Assembly: GCA_900547125.1 (NCBI GenBank)
Contig: URFU01000019.1
Span: 1-25,137 of the forward strand
Source: an uncultured Collinsella sp.
GTDB lineage: Bacteria; Actinomycetota; Coriobacteriia; Coriobacteriales; Coriobacteriaceae
Direction: 5' to 3'
DNA: 25,137 bases
The notes under the pieces were generated by a model. The model saw only the letters and a list, made by a program, of their open reading frames with translations. It did no database searches and was not told the origin of the DNA. Of the stretch, positions 16,093-23,110 are shown piece after piece. How positions within the stretch are numbered: the stretch's first letter is position 1; each line of letters opens with the position of its first letter. The position numbers were made by a program, and so were the translations under genes.

Positions 16093-16117
16093 ATACCCAA
16101 CCCGGACGGCGATAAAC
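16093..16117 (-). promoter_or_regulatory. SigB-type promoter of ftsH (GTTTAT-N13-GGGTAT)
   Basis: On the minus strand, GTTTAT (16117-16112) and GGGTAT (16098-16093) are separated by 13 bases. The SigB/SigF consensus is GTTTAA-N12-14-GGGTAT, so eleven of twelve bases match at the right spacing. Transcription would begin near 16086, about 20 bases before the first ftsH ATG. Confidence 0.68.
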
Positions 16118-16142
16118 CGACGCCGGGCACGAAAGGACAGAG

Positions 16143-16628
16143 ATGGCATCACTGGAAGTCGGCAAGGTTCAGATCTACACGGGCGACGGCAAGGGCAAAA
16201 CCACGGCTGCGCTGGGACTGGCGATGCGCGCCACGGGTTATGGGCTCGACGTACTCATGCTGCAGTTTGCCAAGAAGCTGCACTGCGCCGAACACGATGC
16301 CGCGCCGCGCCTGGGACTGCGCATTATACAGGCCGATCGCGACACGCCCGAGGCTTGCGCCGAGCAGATCATGGAACTTGCACGCGAACAGATCTCGCAG
16401 GTCGACGTGCTCATTTTGGACGAACTCGGCGAGGCCATGCGCCGCGGCTTTGTGGCGCGCGAGGATGTCGAAGCGCTGATCGCGATAAAGCCCGCCACTA
16501 CGGAGCTCGTGCTCACCGGCCGGGGCCTGCTGCCCCTCGCAGACCTCGCGGACCTGGTCACCGAAATGCGCCCAGTGAAACACTACTTCGACGAAGGCCT
16601 CCTAGCCCGCCAAGGCATCGAATACTAA
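16143..16628 (+). CDS. cobO: Cob(I)yrinic acid a,c-diamide adenosyltransferase, BtuR/CobO type
   Basis: This is a corrinoid adenosyltransferase of the BtuR/CobO/CobP family, which transfers the adenosyl group of ATP to cob(I)alamin or cobyrinate. The 161-residue protein starts with KVQIYTGDGKGKTTAALGLA, containing the family P-loop GDGKGKTT (14-21). The segment DVLILDELGEAM provides the Walker B-like acidic motif, and LVLTGRGL is another conserved block. It is somewhat shorter than typical members. AAAGGA lies six to seven bases before ATG 16143. The gene stands alone and diverges from ftsH; no other cobalamin gene is nearby. It could act in salvage or in de novo synthesis. Confidence 0.92.
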   Translation: MASLEVGKVQIYTGDGKGKTTAALGLAMRATGYGLDVLMLQFAKKLHCAEHDAAPRLGLRIIQADRDTPEACAEQIMELAREQISQVDVLILDELGEAMRRGFVAREDVEALIAIKPATTELVLTGRGLLPLADLADLVTEMRPVKHYFDEGLLARQGIEY

Positions 16629-16637
16629 TTGATCCAA

Positions 16638-16705
16638 AGGGGACGGAGGAAAACGGATCATTTCGCCTTATCGCCGGGCCAATGATCCGTTTTCCTCCGT
16701 CCCCT
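16638..16705. repeat. 25-bp perfect palindromic element between convergent genes
   Basis: The arms 16638-16662 and 16681-16705 are exact inverted repeats around an 18-base loop. The element fills the gap between the convergent adenosyltransferase and MATE genes, and its right end is five bases from the MATE stop. No T-run follows either side, so it is not a standard intrinsic terminator. It could be a dispersed palindromic (REP/MITE-like) unit that also blocks transcription or protects RNA ends. Confidence 0.75.
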
Positions 16706-16710
16706 ACGGG

Positions 16711-18063
16711 TCAATAGGCAGTGGCGCGGCCGAGCCAGTTGCCACTGTGGTGGTAGATGGTAAACATCGTGGCCGTGATGAGCCAGGTTACAGGGTAAAC
16801 CAGCAGCAGGTGCTCAAGCGACGGATCGAACGGCATAATCGCAAACACCCAGATCACCCTGAGCACAACGGTGCCAAAAATCGTGAGCAGCATGGGCTGC
16901 AAGCTCACGCCGGCACCGCGAATGGAGCCCGACGCGTTTTCGATAATCGAGAAGATGGCGTAGAACGGCGCGATGAAATGAAGAATCGTCGTGGTGTACG
17001 CCGCAATCGAAGCATCGTCGACAAACAGACGCGACAGAGGACCCGAGAACACCAGCAGCACGGCAGACAGGCCACCAATGAGCATAAACGACAGCACGAG
17101 CGACGTATGGTAGCCCTTGCGCATGCGCTCGTAGTTGCGCGCGCCAAAGTTCTGTGCCGAGAACGTGGTGATCGACACGCCAAGCGCCTCGGTAACCATC
17201 CAGACAATGCCATCCAAACGGCCCGAAAGACCCCACGCCGTGGTGACATCGGCGCCAAACGAATTGACCGACACCTGAATCAAAACGTTGGAAATCGAAT
17301 ACGCAGCAGACTGAAAGCCAAGCGGCAGACCACACGAGATCATGCTCTTACAAATGCCAGGATCAATGCCGAGTTTGGACAGCGAAAGCCGCCACGCACC
17401 CGGTGCGTGCATCATGCGAATCACGATCATCGTGGCGTTGGAGCAAATGGTCAGCGCCACCGCGATGCCGCAGCCCAGAGCCTCCATATGAAGCACGGCA
17501 ACGAAGATAACATCCAGCACCGCATTAACAAGGCAGCCGGAAGCGATAATCACAGCAGGCCCGCGCGTGTCGCCCACGGCGCGCAGCAGTGCCGTTCCCA
17601 TATTGAGCAGCAGCGCCGCAACCATGGCGGCAAAATAGCAACGAGCATAGGCCACGCCCTCGGCCAATAATTCATGCGGTGTGTTCATAAGCACCAGCAT
17701 GGGCTCAACGAACACTATGCCAAGAATCGAGAAAACGATACCGCCCACCAGCGCGAGGGTCATGGCCGTATGGACCGAACGACTCAGTCGCTCATCATCG
17801 TGCTGGCCAAAATACTGACCGGTAATGACCGCGCACCCGGCGCCGACGCCAACGCAAAAGCCAATGCAGAGCTCGGTGAGCACCATCGTGGCCTGAATGC
17901 CACCCAGTGCAAGCTTGCCGCCAAACTGGCCGACGATATAGGTACCGATAAGCGTGTAGGCCTGTTGAAAAAACGAACTAAAAAAGATGGGAACGCACAG
18001 CGAAAGCAGCTGCTGCCAAATAACACCCTGCGTTACATCGATAGCCGTAGATTTCTTAGCCAC
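16711..18063 (-). CDS. MATE family multidrug/toxin efflux transporter
   Basis: This is a 450-residue polytopic protein with about twelve hydrophobic segments and the internal two-half symmetry of MATE (NorM/DinF-like) transporters. The first half has WQQLLSLCVPIFFSSFFQQ and LCIGFCVGVGAGCAVITGQ, and the second has CGLPLGFQSAAYSISNVLIQ. MATE proteins use a Na+ or H+ gradient to export drugs or metabolites. The start is GTG 18063 (VAKKSTAIDV), because GGGGAGGG lies just upstream; an extension to 18096 lacks a ribosome binding site. The gap of 125 bases to the RNA methyltransferase gene upstream contains no clear promoter or terminator. The substrate cannot be told from sequence. Confidence 0.9.
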   Translation of the reverse strand: MAKKSTAIDVTQGVIWQQLLSLCVPIFFSSFFQQAYTLIGTYIVGQFGGKLALGGIQATMVLTELCIGFCVGVGAGCAVITGQYFGQHDDERLSRSVHTAMTLALVGGIVFSILGIVFVEPMLVLMNTPHELLAEGVAYARCYFAAMVAALLLNMGTALLRAVGDTRGPAVIIASGCLVNAVLDVIFVAVLHMEALGCGIAVALTICSNATMIVIRMMHAPGAWRLSLSKLGIDPGICKSMISCGLPLGFQSAAYSISNVLIQVSVNSFGADVTTAWGLSGRLDGIVWMVTEALGVSITTFSAQNFGARNYERMRKGYHTSLVLSFMLIGGLSAVLLVFSGPLSRLFVDDASIAAYTTTILHFIAPFYAIFSIIENASGSIRGAGVSLQPMLLTIFGTVVLRVIWVFAIMPFDPSLEHLLLVYPVTWLITATMFTIYHHSGNWLGRATAY

Positions 18064-18188
18064 ACGCCCTCCCCACCAGCATACGTCAAACAACAAAACG
18101 GCAATTTAAGGCCAAAACCAATAGCAGCTTAGCACCGACCGGCGTCGACCGAAACACCCCGAGTCAGAGCCCGGTGCGAACTATCTGC

Positions 18189-19103
18189 CTAGTGATACAA
18201 ACCCGGCTGGTAGTGATACTCATTGCTCACATGCGGGCACAGCTGCCAAAAGGCGACGGCACTCGCCGCGGCCACGTTGAGCGAATCGACCCCGTGCGCC
18301 ATCGGAATGCGCACGGCCCGGTCGCAGCCCGCGATGGTCTTGGCGCCCAGGCCGGCACCCTCGGTGCCCATAAAGATTGCCAGGCGGTCAATCTCCTGTA
18401 GCGCGGGATCGTCCAACGACACTGAATCGTCTGTCAACGCCATGGCGGCACACGAAAAACCGGCATCGTGCAGCGCCGCCAGGCCGTCATGCGGCCACAC
18501 GCGCGCCTCGCTGCCAATACGCGTCCACGGCACTTGAAACACGGTCCCCATGCTCACGCGGGCCGAGCGACGGTACAGCGGGTCACAGCACGTAGGGCTC
18601 ACCAGAATGCCGTCGACATTGAGCGCGGCGGCCGAGCGGAAAATCGCGCCGACGTTGGTGTGGTCGACAATACCCTCGAGCACGCACACACGCACCGGAC
18701 GCTCCCCCGCCGCCTCGACGACGCCGTCGAGAAACTCATCAACCGGAATCTGCCGCGGGCGACGAAACGCCGCGAGCGCACCGCGCGTCACGTTAAAGCC
18801 CGTCAATTGCTCCATGAGCTCCATGGAGGCAACGAACACAGGAACAGGGCCGGCGTCCTCGCGCACAACCAGGCGCTCAAACAGCGGCATCATCTGGTCG
18901 AGCCAGCGTTCGCCCAAAAGAAAGCTCACCGGCTCATATCCGGCACGCACCGCGCGCTCGATAACCTTGGCACTCTCCGCGATAAAGATGCCCTTTTGCG
19001 GCTCCAGCACGCAGCGTAGCTCGCGTTCGGTCAGTCGCACGTAGGCATCGAGCCGCTCATCCTCGAGCGAGTCAATTCGCAGCACCTCAACGGCATCAGT
19101 CAT
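18189..19103 (-). CDS. TrmH/SpoU family RNA 2'-O-methyltransferase
   Basis: This is a SPOUT-class S-adenosylmethionine-dependent RNA ribose methyltransferase of 304 residues. An N-terminal substrate-binding region is followed by the knotted catalytic domain: motif 1 GIVDHTNVGAIFRSAAAL with the conserved Asn and Arg, motif 2 AIFMGTEGAGL, and motif 3 IPMAHGVDSLNVAAASAVA. Motif 1 reads DHTNVG where many relatives have NPGNVG. The target may be rRNA or tRNA and cannot be assigned. ATG 19103 has only a distant AAGGG upstream, so the start is less certain than the rest. It lies between folA and the MATE gene on the same strand, but a weak hairpin at 19150-19168 separates it from folA. Confidence 0.88.
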   Translation of the reverse strand: MTDAVEVLRIDSLEDERLDAYVRLTERELRCVLEPQKGIFIAESAKVIERAVRAGYEPVSFLLGERWLDQMMPLFERLVVREDAGPVPVFVASMELMEQLTGFNVTRGALAAFRRPRQIPVDEFLDGVVEAAGERPVRVCVLEGIVDHTNVGAIFRSAAALNVDGILVSPTCCDPLYRRSARVSMGTVFQVPWTRIGSEARVWPHDGLAALHDAGFSCAAMALTDDSVSLDDPALQEIDRLAIFMGTEGAGLGAKTIAGCDRAVRIPMAHGVDSLNVAAASAVAFWQLCPHVSNEYHYQPGLYH

Positions 19104-19149
19104 AACAGCAAGCCCGTACCCTTCTTACAGCAGCATCTATATCAAACGA

Positions 19150-19168
19150 GGCGACGCCAGGCGCCGCC
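19150..19168 (-). terminator. Weak GC-rich hairpin after folA
   Basis: On the minus strand, GGCGGCG pairs with CGTCGCC (one G-T pair) around the loop CCTGG, followed by TCGTTTGAT. It lies 45 bases after the folA stop. The stem is short and the U-tract poor, so this is a tentative terminator of the thyA-folA operon. Confidence 0.4.
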
Positions 19169-19212
19169 CCTTCCTCATTCCAACCCGATAATACCGTGGG
19201 CAAATAGCAGAT

Positions 19213-19731
19213 TTAAGCATCAACGCGACGATACGTCACGAACTCATAATCGAGGCCTTCGTCGCCCTCGCCCGCGGCAATCGTGGCAACCCCGCCAGCC
19301 TGCGAAACTTCCCACGCGGGATCGGCGTCCAAGTCGGGAAAGTACGTGTCCACGGCATGGGTGCAATGGTTGTGCGTGACCTCGGCCTCGGCGCAATACG
19401 GCAAAAACTGCCGATAGACCTCGCCGCCGCCGATCACCCACGCAACGGGTTCATCGGCTACCGTGGCGAGCGCTTCGTCAACGCTATGTACCACGTCAAC
19501 GCCCTCGACCGCAAAATCCTCGTCGCGGGTAAGCACGATATTGCGGCGGTTCTTGAGCGGGCGCCCGCCGGGAAAACTTAGCAGCGTCTTGCGCCCCATG
19601 ATAACCGGGCAACCTTTGGTGCACACCACAAAATGGCGCATGTCGGCACGATTGGACACCACCATGTCACCCTCGCACCCAATGCCCCAGTCGTCACACA
19701 CGGCGACGATAGCAGATAGCTTACACGTCAT
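19213..19731 (-). CDS. folA: Dihydrofolate reductase
   Basis: This enzyme reduces dihydrofolate to tetrahydrofolate with NADPH and recycles the cofactor oxidised by thymidylate synthase. The 172-residue protein has SAIVAVCDDWGIGCEGDM at the N-terminus, the active-site acid in NRADMRHF, VIMGRKTLLSFPGGRPLKNR (cofactor binding) and VIGGGEVYRQFLP. The usual LPW after the first glycine loop is replaced by VVSN, a mild departure. ATG 19731 is chosen because AGGTGG lies five bases upstream; GTG 19740 is also in frame. It begins nine bases after the thyA stop, so the two genes form the standard thymidylate operon. Confidence 0.93.
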   Translation of the reverse strand: MTCKLSAIVAVCDDWGIGCEGDMVVSNRADMRHFVVCTKGCPVIMGRKTLLSFPGGRPLKNRRNIVLTRDEDFAVEGVDVVHSVDEALATVADEPVAWVIGGGEVYRQFLPYCAEAEVTHNHCTHAVDTYFPDLDADPAWEVSQAGGVATIAAGEGDEGLDYEFVTYRRVDA

Positions 19732-19740
19732 GAGCGCCAC

Positions 19741-20589
19741 CTACACCGCAATGGGAATGTTCTTGACCTGCGGGCCGTGCTCGTAGCCCTCGACGATCAG
19801 GTCGTCGGTCGTAAACGCATAGAAATCGTGCACATCGGGGTTAAGCGTTACCTTAGGCGCCGCAAACTGCGGACGCTCGATAAGTTCACGGACGATATCG
19901 ACATGACGGTCGTAAATGTGGGCATCGGCAATCACATGCAGCAGCTCGCCGGGAATCATATCGACCGACTGCGCGACCATCATCAGCAAAATGGCGTACT
20001 GGCACACATTCCAGTTGTTGGCGGCCAAAATGTCTTGGCTGCGCTGGTTGAGAATCATGTTGAGTGTGGGCTTATCGTCCTGCGGGCGCTGCGTCACGTT
20101 ATAGGTCACGCTGTAGGCGCACGGATACAGGTGCATCTCGGACAGGTCGCTAAACACGTAGGTGTTAGTCATGATGCGGCGGCTGTACGGCGTGTTCTTA
20201 AGGTCGTACAGCACGCGGTCCATCTGGTCAAAGTCACCCTCGACATAATGGCTTTTCTGCCCAATCTGGTACCCGTAGGCCTTGCCGATGGAGCCAGTCT
20301 CGTCGGCCCACTCATCCCAAATATGGCTGTTGAGGTCGTGGACGTTATTTGACTTCTTTTGATAGATCCACAAGATCTCGTCCATGGCAGACTTAAGCGC
20401 CGTGCGACGCAGTGTGAGCGCGGGAAACTCCTCACGCAGGTCGTAGCGAGCCGTAACGCCAAAGTTTTTAATGGTATAGGCAGGGGTGCCGTCCTCCCAC
20501 ACCGGTCGGACCTTTTGGCCCTCGGTGGTGGTGCCATGGTCCAAAATATCGCGGCACATGGCTACAAACTGTTGATCGGCCTTGCTCAT
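19741..20589 (-). CDS. thyA: Thymidylate synthase (ThyA), variant active-site class
   Basis: This enzyme methylates dUMP to dTMP using methylenetetrahydrofolate. It has 282 residues, starting MSKADQQFVAMC. Visible features are the folded core ILWIYQKKSNNVHDLNSHIW, the phosphate-binding Arg pair in PYSRRIM, the catalytic Cys157 in LYPCAYSVTYNV, the second Arg in NQRSQD, and the C-terminal VKNIPIAV. The active site reads PCAYS rather than the common PCHxxxQF, as in the phage phi3T/B. subtilis type of ThyA (by memory). ATG 20589 has AGGAGG about four bases upstream; a much longer in-frame extension toward 20904 runs into the divergent gene and is rejected. It is followed at once by folA. Confidence 0.93.
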   Translation of the reverse strand: MSKADQQFVAMCRDILDHGTTTEGQKVRPVWEDGTPAYTIKNFGVTARYDLREEFPALTLRRTALKSAMDEILWIYQKKSNNVHDLNSHIWDEWADETGSIGKAYGYQIGQKSHYVEGDFDQMDRVLYDLKNTPYSRRIMTNTYVFSDLSEMHLYPCAYSVTYNVTQRPQDDKPTLNMILNQRSQDILAANNWNVCQYAILLMMVAQSVDMIPGELLHVIADAHIYDRHVDIVRELIERPQFAAPKVTLNPDVHDFYAFTTDDLIVEGYEHGPQVKNIPIAV

Positions 20590-20623
20590 TGGCCCTCCTG
20601 TCAGTCGTCTATAAGCGAGATTC

Positions 20624-20629
20624 ATTGTA
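20624..20629 (-). promoter_or_regulatory. Candidate -10 (TACAAT) of the thyA-folA operon
   Basis: TACAAT on the minus strand matches TATAAT in five of six positions and lies 35 bases before the thyA ATG. The -35 region at the right distance (GTGGGG) is poor. Confidence 0.4.
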
Positions 20630-20673
20630 GCCCAGGCGCACGCGGCCCCACAGCCCAAACATAAGCCCTCATT

Positions 20674-20691
20674 TTCTGACATATGCCAGAA
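20674..20691. promoter_or_regulatory. Operator-like palindrome, copy 1
   Basis: TTCTGACATATGCCAGAA is an 18-base near-perfect palindrome (eight of nine pairs). It lies just upstream of the -35 of the DUF134/NifX gene and between that gene and thyA. Its core TGACATATGnCA recurs at 20730-20741. Confidence 0.6.
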
Positions 20692-20696
20692 ATTCC

Positions 20697-20724
20697 TTGC
20701 ACAAATCCGCACGTTCGCTATTCT
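20697..20724 (+). promoter_or_regulatory. Candidate promoter of the DUF134/NifX-like gene
   Basis: TTGCAC (20697-20702) and TATTCT (20719-20724) lie 16 bases apart. Transcription would start near 20731, inside the second palindrome. Both boxes are imperfect, but the position between two palindromes supports the call. Confidence 0.5.
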
Positions 20725-20729
20725 AATGT

Positions 20730-20741
20730 TGACATATGTCA
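20730..20741. promoter_or_regulatory. Operator-like palindrome, copy 2
   Basis: TGACATATGTCA is a perfect 12-base palindrome overlapping the expected transcription start of the DUF134/NifX gene. Its centre is 53 bases from that of copy 1, about five helical turns. A regulator bound here would be expected to repress. Confidence 0.62.
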
Positions 20742-20755
20742 GATTAGGAGAGTGA

Positions 20756-21508
20756 ATGGCAGGAAGACGAGAAAAATTACGCCGCGTTGGGATCATCCCC
20801 GAATACCGCGGCTTTACCCCTGACGGCCTAGCCAGTGGAGACGCCATCGATATGACGGTCGACGAGCTCGAAGTCCTGCGGCTGTGCGACCTGGAAGGCC
20901 TCAATCAGGAGGCCGTCGCCCAGCACATGGGTATCGCTCGTGCCACCGTGGCGGCCATCTGCAGCCGCGCACATCGCAAGGTGGCAAACGCGCTGGTCAA
21001 TGGACGGGCACTCAGCATCGAAGGCGGCAGCATCGCGTACTCCCCCATTACCACGACGACGGCCGCATGGCCAGCAAAGGAGGTCGACACCATGAGGGTG
21101 GCAACGACGTACGACAACGGCAACATCTTTATGCACTTTGGCCGCAGCGAGCAGTTCAAGATCTACGACATCCAGGATGACAAGGTGCTCAACGAGCAGG
21201 TCGTAGGCACCGGCGGCACCGGTCACGGCGCCCTGGCGGGTCTGCTTGCCAACGGTGGCGTTGACACGCTCATCTGCGGCGGTATCGGCGGCGGCGCCAT
21301 CAACGCGCTCACCCAGGCTGGCATCACGGTCTATGCGGGCGCCCAGGGCAACTGCGACGCCTGCGTCGAGGCACTCATTGCCGGCACGCTCGCGCAGACC
21401 GGCGAGGCCACCTGCGACTGCCACGGCCATGACCACGAGCATGGCGAGTCCTGCGGCTGCCACGGCCATCACGAGCACGACGGGCACGAGGGCTGCGGCT
21501 GCCATTAG
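20756..21508 (+). CDS. DUF134 (HTH) - NifX/NifB-like fusion protein with His/Cys-rich tail
   Basis: This 250-residue protein joins two recognisable parts. Residues 1 to about 100 match DUF134: RVGIIPEYRGFTP, MTVDELEVLRLCDLEGLNQE, and the helix-turn-helix AVAQHMGIARATVAAICSRA, suggesting DNA binding. Residues 113 to about 212 match the dinitrogenase iron-molybdenum cofactor biosynthesis fold (NifX/NafY/YncB-like): MRVATTYDNGNIFMHFGRSE and GGIGGGAINALTQAGI. The last 31 residues contain six Cys and ten His and probably bind metal. AGGAG precedes ATG 20756. A second perfect AAAGGAGGT lies seven bases before Met113, so a shorter NifX-like product is likely. No nitrogenase gene is present; a role in metal or Fe-S handling with autoregulation through the flanking palindromes is inference. 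Confidence 0.87.
   Translation: MAGRREKLRRVGIIPEYRGFTPDGLASGDAIDMTVDELEVLRLCDLEGLNQEAVAQHMGIARATVAAICSRAHRKVANALVNGRALSIEGGSIAYSPITTTTAAWPAKEVDTMRVATTYDNGNIFMHFGRSEQFKIYDIQDDKVLNEQVVGTGGTGHGALAGLLANGGVDTLICGGIGGGAINALTQAGITVYAGAQGNCDACVEALIAGTLAQTGEATCDCHGHDHEHGESCGCHGHHEHDGHEGCGCH
21076..21094 (+). promoter_or_regulatory. Strong internal Shine-Dalgarno and ATG at the domain boundary
   Basis: AAAGGAGGT (21076-21084) is followed after seven bases by the in-frame ATG at 21092 (Met113 of the fusion). This is stronger than the ribosome binding site of the full-length start. It falls exactly where the NifX-like domain begins and would yield a 138-residue protein. Confidence 0.65.
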
Positions 21509-21564
21509 CGGCAAGCACTTCGACGTCAGCATGCTTCCACACGCGCAACAAGCTTCGAGCGAAC

Positions 21565-21604
21565 GGCGAAGGCCGCCCGGAATACGATCCAGGCGGCCTT
21601 CGCC
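21565..21604. terminator. 13-bp GC-rich hairpin between convergent genes
   Basis: The arms 21565-21577 and 21592-21604 are exact inverted repeats (GGCGAAGGCCGCC and its complement) around a 14-base loop. It sits between the stops of the DUF134/NifX gene and ffh. No T-run follows, so termination efficiency is uncertain. Confidence 0.6.
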
Positions 21605-21624
21605 ATACACGACTCAACCAGTCG

Positions 21625-23100
21625 TTACTTCTTATTACGCATCTGCGCTTCCATCTGGCGCAGCAGCTCCATATCGGACTTGGGACCGCCCGTTCCCAGG
21701 CCACCCATGCCGCCCAGACCCATGGCATCCAAACCGGGAATATTGGGCATGCGCATCCTCTTGCCCTTCTTACCCTTTTTGCCCTTCTTGCCGCCGGCCT
21801 GCGCCTGATTGGCCATCGTGCGCATGCGGCCCATCATCTTATTCATCTCGCCCCACTGCTTCATAAGGCTGTTGACCTCGGTGGGGGTCACACCGGCACC
21901 CTTGGCGATGCGGGCGCGGCGCTGGCCGTTGATGATGGAGGGACGCAGGCGCTCCTCCTTGGTCATCGACATGATGATGGCCTCGTTCTTATCGAAGATG
22001 CCCTCGTCCAGGTTGCCGCCCATCTGGTTGAGCGCGCGTTGGCCACCGGGGAGCATACCCAGAATGCCCTTCATGCCGCCCATCTTCTTGACGGCCTTCA
22101 TCTGGTCGAGCATGTCGTTCATGGTAAAGCCCTCGCGCAGCATGCGCTCGGCAGCCTCAAGCTGCTCGGCATCGGCGGCCTCCTGGGCCTTCTCGATGAT
22201 GCCGACAACATCGCCCATGCCCAAGATGCGCTTGGCCATGCGGTCGGGGTAGAACGGCTCCAGCGAATCGGGCTTCTCGCCCATGCTCACGAACTTGATG
22301 GGCTTGCCGGTCACCTGGCGCACGGAAAGCGCGCCGCCGCCGCGGGCGTCGCCGTCGAGCTTGGAGATGATCACACCGTCAAAGTCGGTGCGCTCGGCGA
22401 AGGTCGAGACGACGTTGACGATATCCTGGCCGGTCATGGCATCGACGACCATCAGCACCTGATCGGGCTTGACGGCCTTCTTGATGTCCACGGCCTCCTG
22501 CATCATCTGCTCGTCGATCTGCAGGCGGCCGGCGGTATCGACGATGACGACGTCGCGCAGGTGGTCAACGGCCTCCTGGATGGCGCCCTTGGCGATGTCG
22601 ACCGGGTGCGCACCGTCACCGCGGAAGACCGGGACGCCGATCTCGCCACCGAGCGTGGCCAGCTGGTCGGCAGCGGCGGGGCGGTAGACGTCGCACGCGG
22701 CGAGCAGCGGCGAGCGGCCCTGCTTCTTGAGCAGGTAGGCCAGCTTTACGGCCGCCGTGGTCTTACCGGAGCCCTGCAGGCCCACGAGCATGATGACATT
22801 GGGAATACGGTTGCTAAAGACGAGCTTGCTCTCGGTTGAGCCGAGCATCTCGGTGAGCTCGTCGAGCACGATCTTGACGACGTTTTGCGCCGGCGACAGC
22901 GACTCCATGACCTCGGCGGTCATGCAGCGCTCCTTGGTCTTGGCAACGAACTCCTTGACGACCTTAAAGTTAACGTCGGCCTCGAGCAGTGCCATGCGAA
23001 TATCACGCATGGCCGAAGTAATATCGGCCTCGGTCAGCTTACCCTTGCCGCGCAGGCGGTCAAATGTGTCGTTGAGGCGATCGCTCAGAGAATCAAACAC
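21625..23100 (-). CDS. ffh: Signal recognition particle protein Ffh (SRP54)
   Basis: This is the SRP GTPase that binds signal sequences and 4.5S/6S RNA and delivers ribosomes to FtsY. The 491-residue protein has the N domain, the G domain with GLQGSGKTT (107-115), VIVDTAGRLQ, SKLDGDARGGGALS, and the Met-rich M domain (MNDMLDQMKAVKKMGGMKG, then RRARIAKGAG for RNA binding). A Lys/Gly-rich linker and a Met/Gly-rich tail end in MRNKK. The start is GTG 23100 with GGAG seven bases upstream. The gene begins ten bases after the ftsY stop and is last of the smc-ftsY-ffh operon. Confidence 0.96.
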   Translation of the reverse strand: MFDSLSDRLNDTFDRLRGKGKLTEADITSAMRDIRMALLEADVNFKVVKEFVAKTKERCMTAEVMESLSPAQNVVKIVLDELTEMLGSTESKLVFSNRIPNVIMLVGLQGSGKTTAAVKLAYLLKKQGRSPLLAACDVYRPAAADQLATLGGEIGVPVFRGDGAHPVDIAKGAIQEAVDHLRDVVIVDTAGRLQIDEQMMQEAVDIKKAVKPDQVLMVVDAMTGQDIVNVVSTFAERTDFDGVIISKLDGDARGGGALSVRQVTGKPIKFVSMGEKPDSLEPFYPDRMAKRILGMGDVVGIIEKAQEAADAEQLEAAERMLREGFTMNDMLDQMKAVKKMGGMKGILGMLPGGQRALNQMGGNLDEGIFDKNEAIIMSMTKEERLRPSIINGQRRARIAKGAGVTPTEVNSLMKQWGEMNKMMGRMRTMANQAQAGGKKGKKGKKGKRMRMPNIPGLDAMGLGGMGGLGTGGPKSDMELLRQMEAQMRNKK

Positions 23101-23110
23101 TAGTCACTCC

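Noticed and set aside
14398..16479. A 693-codon open frame on the plus strand opposite ftsH
   Set aside because: It is antisense to ftsH and runs across its promoter into the adenosyltransferase gene in another frame; no family features.
19104..19140. GTTTGA and GGGTAC upstream of the TrmH-family gene as a SigB-type promoter
   Set aside because: The spacing between the two boxes is 20 bases, well outside the 12-15 used by this sigma class.
21400..21508. His/Gly/Cys-rich repeats near the end of the DUF134/NifX gene as a CRISPR-like or tandem DNA repeat
   Set aside because: The repetition is at the protein level (CHGH/HEH runs), in frame inside a coding region, with no regular spacer-repeat structure.
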